Positions 1-8,110 of a stretch of DNA of 64,000 nt are shown here, piece after piece. The notes under the pieces are model-generated. The model did not search any database. It was not told where the DNA came from and worked only from the letters and a program-made list of their open reading frames with translations. The translations under genes were made by a program, and so were the position numbers. The stretch spans positions 16,475 to 80,474 of the forward strand of contig VGZR01000001.1 in the NCBI GenBank assembly GCA_016872515.1, in the 5' to 3' direction. Numbering within the stretch: the first letter of the stretch is position 1; the number at the start of each line of letters is the position of its first letter. This DNA is from SAR202 cluster bacterium. GTDB taxonomy: Bacteria > Chloroflexota > Dehalococcoidia > Lucifugimonadales > VGZR01.

Positions 1-961
1 CCTCGGCGGCAGGCACGCCCGGCGCTGACTCGGCTAACGGCAGGTAGGTGGGTTCGGCGGCCCTGGCAGAGGCGGAAGCCCGGAGGCTTTCTGGGAGGGC
101 GAGAGTGACGAGGCCAGTTCCAACGCGGATGGCGCCGCCAGCCGCGAGGTGCGCCGCGCCGATGTAGTTCCGTGACCCGGCGACGACAAGCGCGCGGCCG
201 AAGGTGCCCTTGTGGGCTGATTGCGGGCGCTTGGGCAGTAGGTCTTTGGCCCACTCTGGGGTCATCAGATCCAGGCGCACATCTGTATCGAGGCCAGGAG
301 GGGCGCCGATGTCCGCAGTCTCCAGCAAGCCGCGAAGGTCGGAGCCTGGTGGCATGAACAGGCCGACCTTTGGATAGCCAAGGGTGATGGTAACGTCGGC
401 GGCGACACAGGCAGGGTCGGCCTGGCCGGTGTCGGCGTTCAGGCCGCTGGGGATGTCGAGAGCCAGGATGAAAAGCGCAGGCCTCTGGGCCTTGACGGAG
501 GCCAATTCGGCCAGAACGGCCTTCATCACACCCTCGATGGGCCGGACCTTGCTGATGCCGAGGAGGGCGTCCACCACCATCTGTGTGGTGGCGAGGGCCC
601 TGCGTAACCCGGCTTGGCCCACATCGTTGGCCGAGTCCACGATAGGGACGCCGAGGGCGCGGACGGAGTCGAGCTTAGGGTCGGCGTCGCGGGCTGGCCG
701 GACGAGATACACAAGGGGACGGGCGAACCACTTGTGGAGGTGGCGTGCGGCGACGAGGCCGTCGGCTCCGTTGTTGCCCGGGCCGGCGAGGACGAGGACA
801 GGCTGGCCGGTGAAGCGGCGGCCGATGGCCTGTTCCAAGTGTCTGCGGGCGGCGGTCGCGGTGGCGAGTCCCGCGTTCTCCATGAGCGCATCGGTGGAGA
901 CGCCCGCTTCTTCCGAGCGGCGCTCGAGCTTTCGCATCTGTTCGATGGTGACAATCTTCAT
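1..961 (-). CDS. nnr: Bifunctional NAD(P)H-hydrate epimerase / ADP-dependent NAD(P)H-hydrate dehydratase, 3' end outside window
   Basis: The minus strand reads open from an ATG at 961 to the window edge, about 320 codons; the ORF track missed it because no stop lies inside the window. The protein starts MKIVTIEQMRKLERR and shows the YjeF N-terminal (epimerase) features LAGPGNNGADGLVAARHL and ALDIPSGLNADTG. The start of the C-terminal dehydratase domain follows (HKGTFGRALVVAGS). The enzyme repairs hydrated NADH and NADPH: the N-domain epimerises NAD(P)HX and the C-domain dehydrates it. Its start lies 1 nt after the acpS stop, so the two are probably one transcript, a common pairing in bacteria. 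The C-terminal part is missing only because the window ends. Confidence 0.93.
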   Translation of the reverse strand, partial: MKIVTIEQMRKLERRSEEAGVSTDALMENAGLATATAARRHLEQAIGRRFTGQPVLVLAGPGNNGADGLVAARHLHKWFARPLVYLVRPARDADPKLDSVRALGVPIVDSANDVGQAGLRRALATTQMVVDALLGISKVRPIEGVMKAVLAELASVKAQRPALFILALDIPSGLNADTGQADPACVAADVTITLGYPKVGLFMPPGSDLRGLLETADIGAPPGLDTDVRLDLMTPEWAKDLLPKRPQSAHKGTFGRALVVAGSRNYIGAAHLAAGGAIRVGTGLVTLALPESLRASASARAAEPTYLPLAESAPGVPAAE

Positions 962-962
962 G

Positions 963-1340
963 TCAGTAGTTGGCGAGGCGGCTTTCGGCGACGACGAAGG
1001 CGACGGCGTAGTCGCGGGAGTGGGAGAGGGCGAGCGAAAGACCTTGGATGCCCATCTGGTCGGCGCGGGCGCGGGCGGTGCCGTGGAGCTCGATGGTGGG
1101 CGCGCGGCCCCGCGGGCGGACGACCTCGATGTCGCGCCAGCGGACGCCACGGGCGCCGGTACCCAGGGCCTTCATCACGGCCTCCTTGGCGGTGAAGCGG
1201 GAGGCAAGTTGCGGTGCGCGGCCACGGCAGTAGGCCTGTTCGCCGTCGGTGTAGATGCGGTTGAGGAAGCGCCCGCCGTAACGCTCCGCTGCTGCTTTGA
1301 TGCGCCCGATCTCGATGATGTCCACGCCTGTCACCAGCAT
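963..1340 (-). CDS. acpS: Holo-[acyl-carrier-protein] synthase
   Basis: The protein transfers 4'-phosphopantetheine from CoA to acyl carrier protein. From the second ATG it begins MLVTGVDIIEIGRIK, which holds the conserved GVDI(x)EI metal-binding Asp motif, and continues with SRFTAKEAVMKALGTG (the conserved F-AAKEA-KALGTG block) and LSLALSHSRDYAVAFVVA. The length of about 125 aa fits the family. The track starts six codons earlier at 1358, but the family start is the MLVTGVDI methionine, and a TACAAT-like -10 on the minus strand at 1350-1355 would lie downstream of the upstream ATG. It is followed at once by nnr. The start is the only uncertain point. Confidence 0.93.
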   Translation of the reverse strand: MLVTGVDIIEIGRIKAAAERYGGRFLNRIYTDGEQAYCRGRAPQLASRFTAKEAVMKALGTGARGVRWRDIEVVRPRGRAPTIELHGTARARADQMGIQGLSLALSHSRDYAVAFVVAESRLANY

Positions 1341-1403
1341 ATCCGCTCTATTGTACATTCATGCCGCATACGGCTTTGCACGTCAAAGGTGGGCTGGCGG
1401 GCT

Positions 1404-1409
1404 TATAAT
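1404..1409 (+). promoter_or_regulatory. Putative -10 box upstream of folD
   Basis: A perfect TATAAT hexamer lies 35 nt before the folD GTG. I do not see a convincing -35 at 16-18 nt spacing; TTGCAC at 1376 is too far away. The call rests on the -10 match and its position between the divergent acpS and folD genes. Confidence 0.45.
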
Positions 1410-1444
1410 TACCCTGAACAGCGGTCTAGAGAGGGGCCTCTACT

Positions 1445-2341
1445 GTGGTTGCCAGCATCATCAATGGGACAGAGATCGCGGCGCAGGTGAAGGCCGAGGT
1501 GGCTCAGGGCGTCGCGGAGGTCAAGCAGAGGCACGGCGTGACGCCTGGCCTGGCGGTGGTGCTGGTGGGCGACGACCCGGCGTCGGCGGTGTACGTGGCG
1601 TCTAAGCAGAAGGCTGCATCGGAGGCCGGGATGCACGCCGAAGACCACAAGCTGGCGACAGCAACGCCGATGGAGGCGATGGAAGCGCTCCTGAAGCGGT
1701 TGAACGCGGATGCGAATGTCCACGGCATACTCATTCAATTGCCCCTGCCCAAGCACTTGAACGAGCACGCGGTCATGGAGCGCATCAGCCCGGACAAGGA
1801 CGTGGACGGGCTGCACCCGGTAAATATGGGGCTACTGCTGGCGGGGCGGCCCCGGTTCGTGCCGGCGACGCCCGCGGGCATCCAGCAGCTTCTCCTGCGG
1901 ACGGGGCACAGCCCCGAAGGCAAGCACGTTGTGGTCTGCGGGCGGAGCGACATCGTGGGCAAGCCGGTGGCGGCGCTGCTGATGCACAAGGCACCCGGCG
2001 CCAACGCGACGGTGACGGTCTGCCACACGGGGACGCGGGACTTGCCGTCCCTCACGCGGCAAGCCGATATCCTCATCGCGGCGATGGGGCGTGCGGGCTC
2101 CATCAAGGCCGATATGGTCAAGGACGGCGTGGTTGTGATAGACGTGGGGACGAACCGCTTCGAGGACGCATCCAAGAAGTCAGGCTACCGGCTGGTGGGC
2201 GACGTGGACTACGAGGTGGTGTCGAAGAGGGCAGCGGCCATCACGCCGGTGCCGGGTGGCGTCGGCCCGATGACCATCGCCATGCTGCTCGCCAACACGC
2301 TCAAAGCGGCAATGCTCCGCGTTCAGCACGAGAAGTCTTAG
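1445..2341 (+). CDS. folD: Methylenetetrahydrofolate dehydrogenase / methenyltetrahydrofolate cyclohydrolase
   Basis: This bifunctional cytosolic enzyme interconverts 5,10-methylene-, methenyl- and 10-formyl-tetrahydrofolate with NADP. The 298 aa are standard length. Signature blocks are YVASKQKAASEAG (catalytic Tyr and Lys), GILIQLPLPKHL, DKDVDGLHPVNMG, the nucleotide-binding GRSDIVGKPVAALL and the C-terminal PGGVGPMTIAMLL. The GTG start at 1445 follows the purine-rich GAGAGGGGCC. queA starts 21 nt downstream on the same strand, so the pair may be co-transcribed. Confidence 0.97.
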   Translation: MVASIINGTEIAAQVKAEVAQGVAEVKQRHGVTPGLAVVLVGDDPASAVYVASKQKAASEAGMHAEDHKLATATPMEAMEALLKRLNADANVHGILIQLPLPKHLNEHAVMERISPDKDVDGLHPVNMGLLLAGRPRFVPATPAGIQQLLLRTGHSPEGKHVVVCGRSDIVGKPVAALLMHKAPGANATVTVCHTGTRDLPSLTRQADILIAAMGRAGSIKADMVKDGVVVIDVGTNRFEDASKKSGYRLVGDVDYEVVSKRAAAITPVPGGVGPMTIAMLLANTLKAAMLRVQHEKS

Positions 2342-2362
2342 CTACTCTGGGGAAGAAACCTG

Positions 2363-3415
2363 TTGAAGACCAGCGAGTTCGACTACGGGCTTCCCCAGGA
2401 GTTGATCGCGCAGACGGCGGTGGAGCCGCGCGACCACTCTCAGTTGTTGGTGCTCTCACGCAAGGACGGGACTATCCGGCACCGGCGTTTCTATGAACTG
2501 CCACAGTTCCTGCGCCGTGGAGACGTGCTGGTGTTCAACGACAGCCGGGTGTTTCCGGCGCGGCTCCGAGGTTCTCGGAGCGATGGCGGCAGCGCGAAGG
2601 TGGAACTGCTGCTGCTGGAGCGGCGGCCTCAGGGCGTATGGAAGACGCTGGCGAAGCCCGGCAAGCGGCTGCGGGAGGGTGCCAGGTTTCGCGTCGAGAG
2701 AAATGGGCTGGAGGTGGAGGGTGAGGTGCTGGGTGTGGAGGAGGACGGGGCGAGACTGGTGAGGCTGCCGGAAGACCTGGATCTGAGCAGGATGGGCGAG
2801 GTGCCGCTGCCGCCGTACATCCACACGCCGCCTGCCGACCCGGAGCGATACCAGACGGTGTATGCGCGCGTCGAGGGCAGCGTTGCCGCGCCGACGGCTG
2901 GCCTGCACTTCACGCCGCAGCTGCTGGACGAGGTGCGTGCGATGGGCGTGGAGACGGCGTTCGTGACGCTGCATGTGGGCTGGGGGACGTTCAAGCCGGT
3001 GGAGGTCGAGCAGGTCGAGTCCCACAGGATGCATTCGGAGCACTACGAGCTTGGCGCCGAGGCGGTGGAGGCCATCAGCCGCGCGAAGCGGGAGGGGCGG
3101 AGGGTGGTGGTGGTCGGGACGACGGCGGTGCGGCTGCTGGAGTCGAGGGCGGCGCAGAGACCGGACGGTCTGCTGGAGCCAGGAGCGGGCTGGACTAACC
3201 TGTTCATCACCCCAGGCCACCGATTCCGCGTCGTGGACGCCCTGGTGACCAACTTCCACCTGCCGCGCTCCACGCTGCTGATGCTCACCTGCGCTTTCGG
3301 GGGGCAAGGCTCTTCGCCGAGCTCAGGACGGAGTCTGGTCTTTCGGGCGTACCATGATGCCGTCGCCCAGCGCTACCGCTTCTTCAGCCTCGGCGACGCG
3401 ATGTTGCTGCTATGA
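2363..3415 (+). CDS. queA: S-adenosylmethionine:tRNA ribosyltransferase-isomerase
   Basis: QueA moves the ribosyl part of SAM onto 7-aminomethyl-7-deazaguanine in tRNA, the penultimate step of queuosine formation. The 350 aa are full length, with MKTSEFDYGLPQELIAQ, VFNDSRVFPARL, VAAPTAGLHFTPQLL, FVTLHVGWGTFKPV and the C-terminal NFHLPRSTLLMLTCAF, all hallmark QueA blocks. The start is TTG at 2363; the sequence before it (GGGGAAGAAACC) gives a weak GGGGAAG ribosome site. It follows folD closely. After queA the base composition changes abruptly (see the pseudogene). Confidence 0.97.
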   Translation: MKTSEFDYGLPQELIAQTAVEPRDHSQLLVLSRKDGTIRHRRFYELPQFLRRGDVLVFNDSRVFPARLRGSRSDGGSAKVELLLLERRPQGVWKTLAKPGKRLREGARFRVERNGLEVEGEVLGVEEDGARLVRLPEDLDLSRMGEVPLPPYIHTPPADPERYQTVYARVEGSVAAPTAGLHFTPQLLDEVRAMGVETAFVTLHVGWGTFKPVEVEQVESHRMHSEHYELGAEAVEAISRAKREGRRVVVVGTTAVRLLESRAAQRPDGLLEPGAGWTNLFITPGHRFRVVDALVTNFHLPRSTLLMLTCAFGGQGSSPSSGRSLVFRAYHDAVAQRYRFFSLGDAMLLL

Positions 3416-3467
3416 GATGCCTAAGGAACGTTGGCCAGGTGGTCGTCAACGCGCTGATTGACCGATA

Positions 3468-5501
3468 ATGTCCTCTTTGAGGTCCTATACGACAAGGAAG
3501 CTGCCGATCGAAAGTCAGCTTCTCGATAAAGAATTCATGAACCGATCATACTATTCGAATTCTGTTTCCGATTTTCTCCGTGAGGATGCTGCCTCCGTCA
3601 TGGGGAAACTCTCCATGGCTCACCCATTTGACCTCACGGATCTGCAGAAGAACGCATGGCATTATCAAGTCGATTACTTTCAGCACGAGCTATCCTCATA
3701 TCAGCGCGGCCACCTGATATTCGAGTTCTCGATTCCTCGCATGGGCAAACGAGTAGACAATGTCCTCATCCTAGATGGCGTTGTCTTTGTCATTGAGTTT
3801 AAAGTCGGCGAGGGGACATACCATCGAAGCGACCTCGACCAAGTCCTAGACTATGCGCTTGACCTCAAGAACTTTCATTATGGGAGTCGTGACGTTGCGG
3901 TCATTCCCCTTCTTCTGGCGACTGACGCTCCACCAGTTGAAAACTTGATTACTCCCTTTCCAGACAAGGTATGAGCTCCGTTCAGAGTAAATCCCGAAAC
4001 CTTTGCTCGGTGGATAGGCAATGCCGTGTCTCAGTCCCCGGATCCGCCAATCGATTCCCACAAATGGGAAAATTCTGAATATCGCCCTACTCCGACAATA
4101 ATCGAGGCTGCTCGTGTCCTCTACCAAGGCCACTCAGTCGAATCGATCTCTCGATCTGACGCTGCTAACCTTGGTTCTACTACCAACGTCGTCTCAGCTA
4201 TAATCGAGCGAGCCAAATCGAGTTCATCTAAGGCCATCTGTTTCATCACAGGAGTCCCGGGTTCGGGGAAGACGCTCGCTGGACTGAATCTTGCTAGCGA
4301 ACGACAACGTGCTGATCTAGGCGAGCATGCGGTCTTTCTATCAGGCAATGGGCCCTTAGTGAACGTCCTCCAGGAAGCTCTCGCCCGCTCTGAAGTCGAA
4401 GCCACTGATGGTGCGACCCCCAAAAACAAGGCGCTAGCCAAAGCAAAGTCGTTTATTCAGATCATTCATCACTTCAGAGATGATGCATTGGTCAACAGTG
4501 CTCCGCCTGTTGAAAAGGTTGTCATCTTCGATGAAGCGCAGCGAGCCTGGACACTGGAGAAAGCCCGTCAATTCATGGCTCAAAAGAAAGGTATTAGGAA
4601 TTTCTCACAATCCGAGCCTGAGTTCCTGTTAGGCGTCATGGACAGGCAGGATGATTGGTCTGTCATTGTGTGCCTAATCGGTGGTGGTCAAGAGATCAAT
4701 ACTGGCGAAGCAGGACTTCCAGAGTGGTTCCGCGTGCTGGGGACTAAGTTCCAACACTGGGACGTATATGTGTCTGATCAGTTGGCGGAGTTCGAGTATG
4801 ATCACGGAAACGCTCTCTATGCCACGGTCGATCCCGCCAAGCCTAAGGTTGATAGACGGCTACATCTTGCGACATCGATTAGGTCGTTTCGGTCCGAAAA
4901 CGTCTCATGATTTGTCAAGGCCGCTCTAAATCTTCGCATGCAAGACGCTTTGGAGCAGAAAGCGGCGCTTAGTGCGAAGTATCCAATATTTCTGACACGC
5001 AATATGGATATGGCGAAGGCGTGGGTTAGGTCTGCGGCGCGGGGAACAGAGCGATTTGGCTTGGCCTGCTCTTCTGGCGCTCACCGTCTCCGACCATTCG
5101 GAATCACGGTCGAAGCGAAAGTGGATCCCAAGGGTTGGTTTCTCAATGAAGCAACCGACGTTCGTTCTTCCTATTACTTGGAGGAAGTTGCTACAGAATT
5201 CGATATCCAGGGACTCGAGCTTGATTGGATGATTGTGGCCTGGGATGCAGATCTTCGATACGCCAATGGCGAGTGGGAGTACCTGTCTTTCCGTGGGACT
5301 GAGTGGAATCGAATAATGCATCCAACACGGAAAATCTACCTGAAGAACGCAAATCGAGTACTGCTCACTCGGGCTCGCCAAGGCATGATTATCTTCATCC
5401 CTGAAGGAGATAGGCGGGATAGAACTCACCTTCCCGAGTATTACGATGGCACTTATGATTACCTTCGCCGAATTGGGATTGAAGAAATTGACGGAGCCTA
5501 G
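3468..5501 (+). pseudogene. DUF2075-type nuclease/AAA ATPase gene interrupted by two in-frame TGA codons
   Basis: Track ORFs 3468-3974, 4026-4910 and 4938-5501 lie in one reading frame and are separated only by TGA at 3972 and TGA at 4908. Codons between the pieces keep reading sensibly (APFRVNPETFARWIG after the first stop, FVKAALNLRMQD after the second). Joined, they give about 677 codons. An N-terminal PD-(D/E)XK-like nuclease core (VDNVLILDGVVFVIEFKVGE) is followed by a P-loop ATPase with Walker A TGVPGSGKT, Walker B VVIFDEAQRAW and late helicase-like motifs (LTRARQGMIIFIP). This layout matches DUF2075/Schlafen-AAA proteins often linked to defence or mobile DNA. The region is more A+T-rich than its neighbours, which suggests transfer. 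UGA readthrough is possible but unlikely, since TGA ends many genes here. Confidence 0.8.
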
Positions 5502-5626
5502 AAACTCGCTAGAGCCGACCCGAAAGGGCGCCGAAGTGATCTCGCTCCTTGTCACATCGTTGGCACCTTGTATGTATGTGCGAGGCCAATTGAGTAGGCT
5601 TGAGGTGTTTGGAAGTAGCCCAGTGT

Positions 5627-5656
5627 TATAATCTCCGGCGTGCCTGCGAAGGCACG
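5627..5656 (+). promoter_or_regulatory. -10 box and GNRA-loop hairpin in the leader of the SelA-like gene
   Basis: A perfect TATAAT lies at 5627-5632. It is followed at 5639-5656 by a perfect 7-bp stem CGTGCCT/AGGCACG closed by the tetraloop GCGA, a GNRA loop. The hairpin would sit at the very 5' end of the transcript of the gene starting at 5706. An AGGAGAAAAGGAAG ribosome site lies just before that start. No good -35 was found at normal spacing. The 204-nt gap 5502-5705 holds nothing else I can identify. Confidence 0.45.
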
Positions 5657-5705
5657 GTGGTACGAGTGAGGGAGTTTTGCAAGTCTTAGGAGAAAAGGAA
5701 GACTC

Positions 5706-6848
5706 ATGGCTGCGAAGAAAGACCCGAAGGACATCTACAAGAAGCTTGGAGTGAAGCAGGCCATCTCGGCGTCGGGGCCGACGACCCTGTACGGCGGCTC
5801 CAAGCTGCGCACCGAGGTCATGGAGGCGATGAACGCCACCGCTACCATGATGGTCAATATGGACGAATTGAACAAGAAGGCGGGCGAGGTCGTCGCCGAG
5901 CACACGGGCGCCGAGGCGGGCATGGTGTGCAGCGGCTCGGCGGGCGGCCTTATCCTCCAGGCGGCTGCCGTCATCGCGGGCAACGACCCGGCGAAGATGT
6001 ACCAGCTTCCCGACACGACGGGGATGAAGAACGAAATCATCATCCACAATATCCACCGGTTTCCTTACGACCAGTGCTACCGCGCGGCGGGGGCCAAGCT
6101 GGTGGGCGTCGGCGACTACCTGCGCTGCCTGCCCTGGCAGTTGGAGACGGCCATCAACGAGAAGACGGCGGCCATCGCGTACCTGGAGTCGCCCTTCGTA
6201 GCGCAGAGGGCGATGCCTCTGGAGCAGGTCGTCGAAATCGCGCACAAGCACGATGTGCCCGTCATCCTGGACGCGGCAAGCATGTTGCCGCCCAGGGCGA
6301 ATCTGAAGAAGTACATCGCCCAGGGCGTTGACATGGTCGTGTACAGCGGCGGCAAGGCGCTGCGCGGGCCGCAGGGCACGGGCATCCTGGCCGGGCGCGC
6401 CGACCTCGTCGAGGCGGCCTACGCCAGCGCCAGCCCGCACCAAGCCATCGGGCGCGGCCTCAAGGTCTCCAAGGAGGAGATCATCGGGCTGGTCCATGCG
6501 CTGGAGACCTTCGTCAACGAGGACGAGGCCGCCGAGATGCGGCGCTACCGGCAGCTTTCGCAGATGGTCGTGGACGCCCTCATCGAGATGCCCGGGCTGG
6601 ACGTGTCTCTGGAGCACGACGACAAGGACTGGCTCATACCATCGGCGGTGATCCGCTTCACCAGGGAGTGGCGCGGGCCGAGCAAGGACGAGATCCTGAA
6701 GGCGATGTCGGGCGGCGACCCGCCCATCTACATGCACTGGCTGGCGGGGCCCGGCATCCTGGCCGTGGACCCGCTGAACGTCAGCGAGGACGAGATGAAG
6801 GTGCTCATCCGCCGGTTGCGGGAGGAGCTGAACAAGTCCCCGCGGTAG
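5706..6848 (+). CDS. SelA-like (DgaE-type) PLP-dependent enzyme
   Basis: This is a fold-type I PLP enzyme of the SelA/D-glucosaminate-6-phosphate ammonia-lyase (DgaE) group; 380 aa. The likely PLP lysine is K217 in VVYSGGKALRGPQ, preceded by the PLP-nitrogen Asp motif VPVILDAAS. The block QLPDTTGM is shared with the second SelA-like enzyme at 36015-37199. Family members act on amino-sugar acids or related beta-eliminable substrates; the true substrate here cannot be read from sequence. No selenium-pathway genes (selB, selC, selD) are visible, so selenocysteine synthesis is unlikely. It is followed by an Ldh-family dehydrogenase 82 nt downstream, which suggests a shared catabolic pathway. Confidence 0.8.
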   Translation: MAAKKDPKDIYKKLGVKQAISASGPTTLYGGSKLRTEVMEAMNATATMMVNMDELNKKAGEVVAEHTGAEAGMVCSGSAGGLILQAAAVIAGNDPAKMYQLPDTTGMKNEIIIHNIHRFPYDQCYRAAGAKLVGVGDYLRCLPWQLETAINEKTAAIAYLESPFVAQRAMPLEQVVEIAHKHDVPVILDAASMLPPRANLKKYIAQGVDMVVYSGGKALRGPQGTGILAGRADLVEAAYASASPHQAIGRGLKVSKEEIIGLVHALETFVNEDEAAEMRRYRQLSQMVVDALIEMPGLDVSLEHDDKDWLIPSAVIRFTREWRGPSKDEILKAMSGGDPPIYMHWLAGPGILAVDPLNVSEDEMKVLIRRLREELNKSPR

Positions 6849-6880
6849 TGCCTCAAGGGAGAACATTGGGCTTGGAGGCG

Positions 6881-6906
6881 TAGGGGCGCACGGCCGTGCG
6901 CCCCTA
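6881..6906. repeat. Perfect palindrome (REP-like), copy 1
   Basis: A perfect 26-bp palindrome with half-site TAGGGGCGCACGG lies between the SelA-like and Ldh-family genes. The same palindrome, extended by one base on each side, occurs at 63261-63288, and a relative with the same GTAGGGGCG ends lies at 63182-63212. It looks like a dispersed intergenic repeat rather than a terminator, since no T tract follows. Confidence 0.8.
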
Positions 6907-6930
6907 TCTTGTGAAGATGAAGGAGGAGCG

Positions 6931-8028
6931 ATGCTAGAGCGATTCAAGGTGCCAGCCAAGGACATCGTGAGGGTGCCAGAGCCTTCGCTGCGCAAGGCGA
7001 CGGCGGCCATCTTCGAGAAGATGGGCTGCTCGCCCAGCGACGCGGCGGAGGGGGCCGATACGCTGGTGGTGACGGATCTAAGGGGTGTCGAGAGTCATGG
7101 GGTCTCGAACCAACTCCGCGCATACGTGAAGCAGTACAACGACGGTGAATTGAACCCAAGGCCGAAGCTCAGGACGCTGAAGGAGACGCCGGGGACGGCG
7201 ACGATAGACGGTGACCGGGGACTGGGCATCATCATCGGGCCGCGCTGCATGAAGATGGCCATCGAGAAGGCGAAGAAGGTCGGCGTGGGCGTGGTGACGG
7301 TGCAGAACAGCGGCCACGTCGGGGCTGTCGGCCACCACTCCATGATTGCGGCGAAGGCGGACATGGTAGGGATGTGTGTAACGTCGGGTGGCAGGCATGT
7401 GCTGCCGACGTTCGGCGCCGAGCCGCGCCTGGGCACGAATCCCATCTCCATCGCGGCGCCCGCGCGTAAGGAGCCGTTCTTTCTCTACGACGCGGCCACG
7501 TCGGCCATCGCGGGCAACAAGATCTTCCTGGCCGAGCGCGTCGGCTCGCCCATGCTCCCGGGGTGGATCGCCAAGATGGACGGCACGCCCGTTATGGAAG
7601 AGATGATGTCCCCGGGCAGGGGCAACTACTGGCAGCTTCCACTCGGCGGAACGCGCGAGCAGGGGTCACACAAGGGCTACGGCCTAGCGTTGATGGTAGA
7701 GGTGCTGGCGACGATGCTGGCCGGGTCTTCGTCTGCGATGCTGGGCGAACCCCGGCTGGCCCAGGACCACTTCTTCGCGGCGTTCAACATCGCGGCCTTC
7801 ACGGACGTGGAAGCGTTCAAGGACCGGATGGATGCGATGCTCAAAGAGCTGCGCACCACGCCGCCGGCGCGGGGGCAGAAGCGCGTCATCTACCCCGGCC
7901 TCTCCGAAGCGGAAGAGGAGCAGGACCGCAGGAAGAACGGCATCCCACTGCACAAGGAAGTAGTGCAATGGTTCGACAGCATCACCGCTGAACTGAGCAT
8001 CCCGAAGCTGGACCGAATGAAGAAGTAG
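6931..8028 (+). CDS. Ldh-family (malate/L-lactate/ureidoglycolate-type) NAD(P)-dependent oxidoreductase
   Basis: The 365-aa protein belongs to the MDH2/Ldh_2 family, whose fold is unrelated to classical lactate dehydrogenase. Family blocks include DLRGVESHGVSNQLRAYV near residues 51-68, the substrate/cofactor stretch TVQNSGHVGAVGHHSMIAA, GTNPISIAAPA and GSHKGYGLALMVEVLATML. Members oxidise 2-hydroxyacids such as malate, lactate, ureidoglycolate or sulfolactate; the substrate is not determined. A good GAAGGAGGAGCG ribosome site precedes ATG 6931. It lies downstream of the SelA-like enzyme and ends at a terminator facing the aminoacylase. Confidence 0.88.
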   Translation: MLERFKVPAKDIVRVPEPSLRKATAAIFEKMGCSPSDAAEGADTLVVTDLRGVESHGVSNQLRAYVKQYNDGELNPRPKLRTLKETPGTATIDGDRGLGIIIGPRCMKMAIEKAKKVGVGVVTVQNSGHVGAVGHHSMIAAKADMVGMCVTSGGRHVLPTFGAEPRLGTNPISIAAPARKEPFFLYDAATSAIAGNKIFLAERVGSPMLPGWIAKMDGTPVMEEMMSPGRGNYWQLPLGGTREQGSHKGYGLALMVEVLATMLAGSSSAMLGEPRLAQDHFFAAFNIAAFTDVEAFKDRMDAMLKELRTTPPARGQKRVIYPGLSEAEEEQDRRKNGIPLHKEVVQWFDSITAELSIPKLDRMKK

Positions 8029-8061
8029 GTCTGCTCTGTTCCTCAGAGGACTGATCCGACA

Positions 8062-8096
8062 CAACGGCCCAACCCCTGCAAGGGATTGGGCCGTTG
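8062..8096. terminator. Hairpin terminator between convergent genes
   Basis: The inverted repeat CAACGGCCCAA / TTGGGCCGTTG (11-bp arms, with a further inner CCC/GGG pairing) lies between the Ldh-family gene (+) and the aminoacylase (-). It is G+C-rich and followed by GCTTTCC on the plus strand. It probably terminates transcription in one or both directions. Confidence 0.7.
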
Positions 8097-8110
8097 GCTT
8101 TCCTGGGATG

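Noticed and set aside
384-1490. 368-aa plus-strand ORF
   Set aside because: Shadow of nnr and acpS on the opposite strand; composition is typical of a G+C-rich antisense frame.
3972-4910. Recoded UGA (Sec, Trp or other) in the DUF2075 gene
   Set aside because: TGA is used as a normal stop by many genes in the window, and no SECIS-like element or Sec machinery was seen. Nonsense decay is simpler.
4926-7010. 694-aa minus-strand ORF
   Set aside because: It is antisense to the end of the DUF2075 pseudogene and to the SelA-like gene, with low-complexity Arg/His/Leu-rich translation and no family features.
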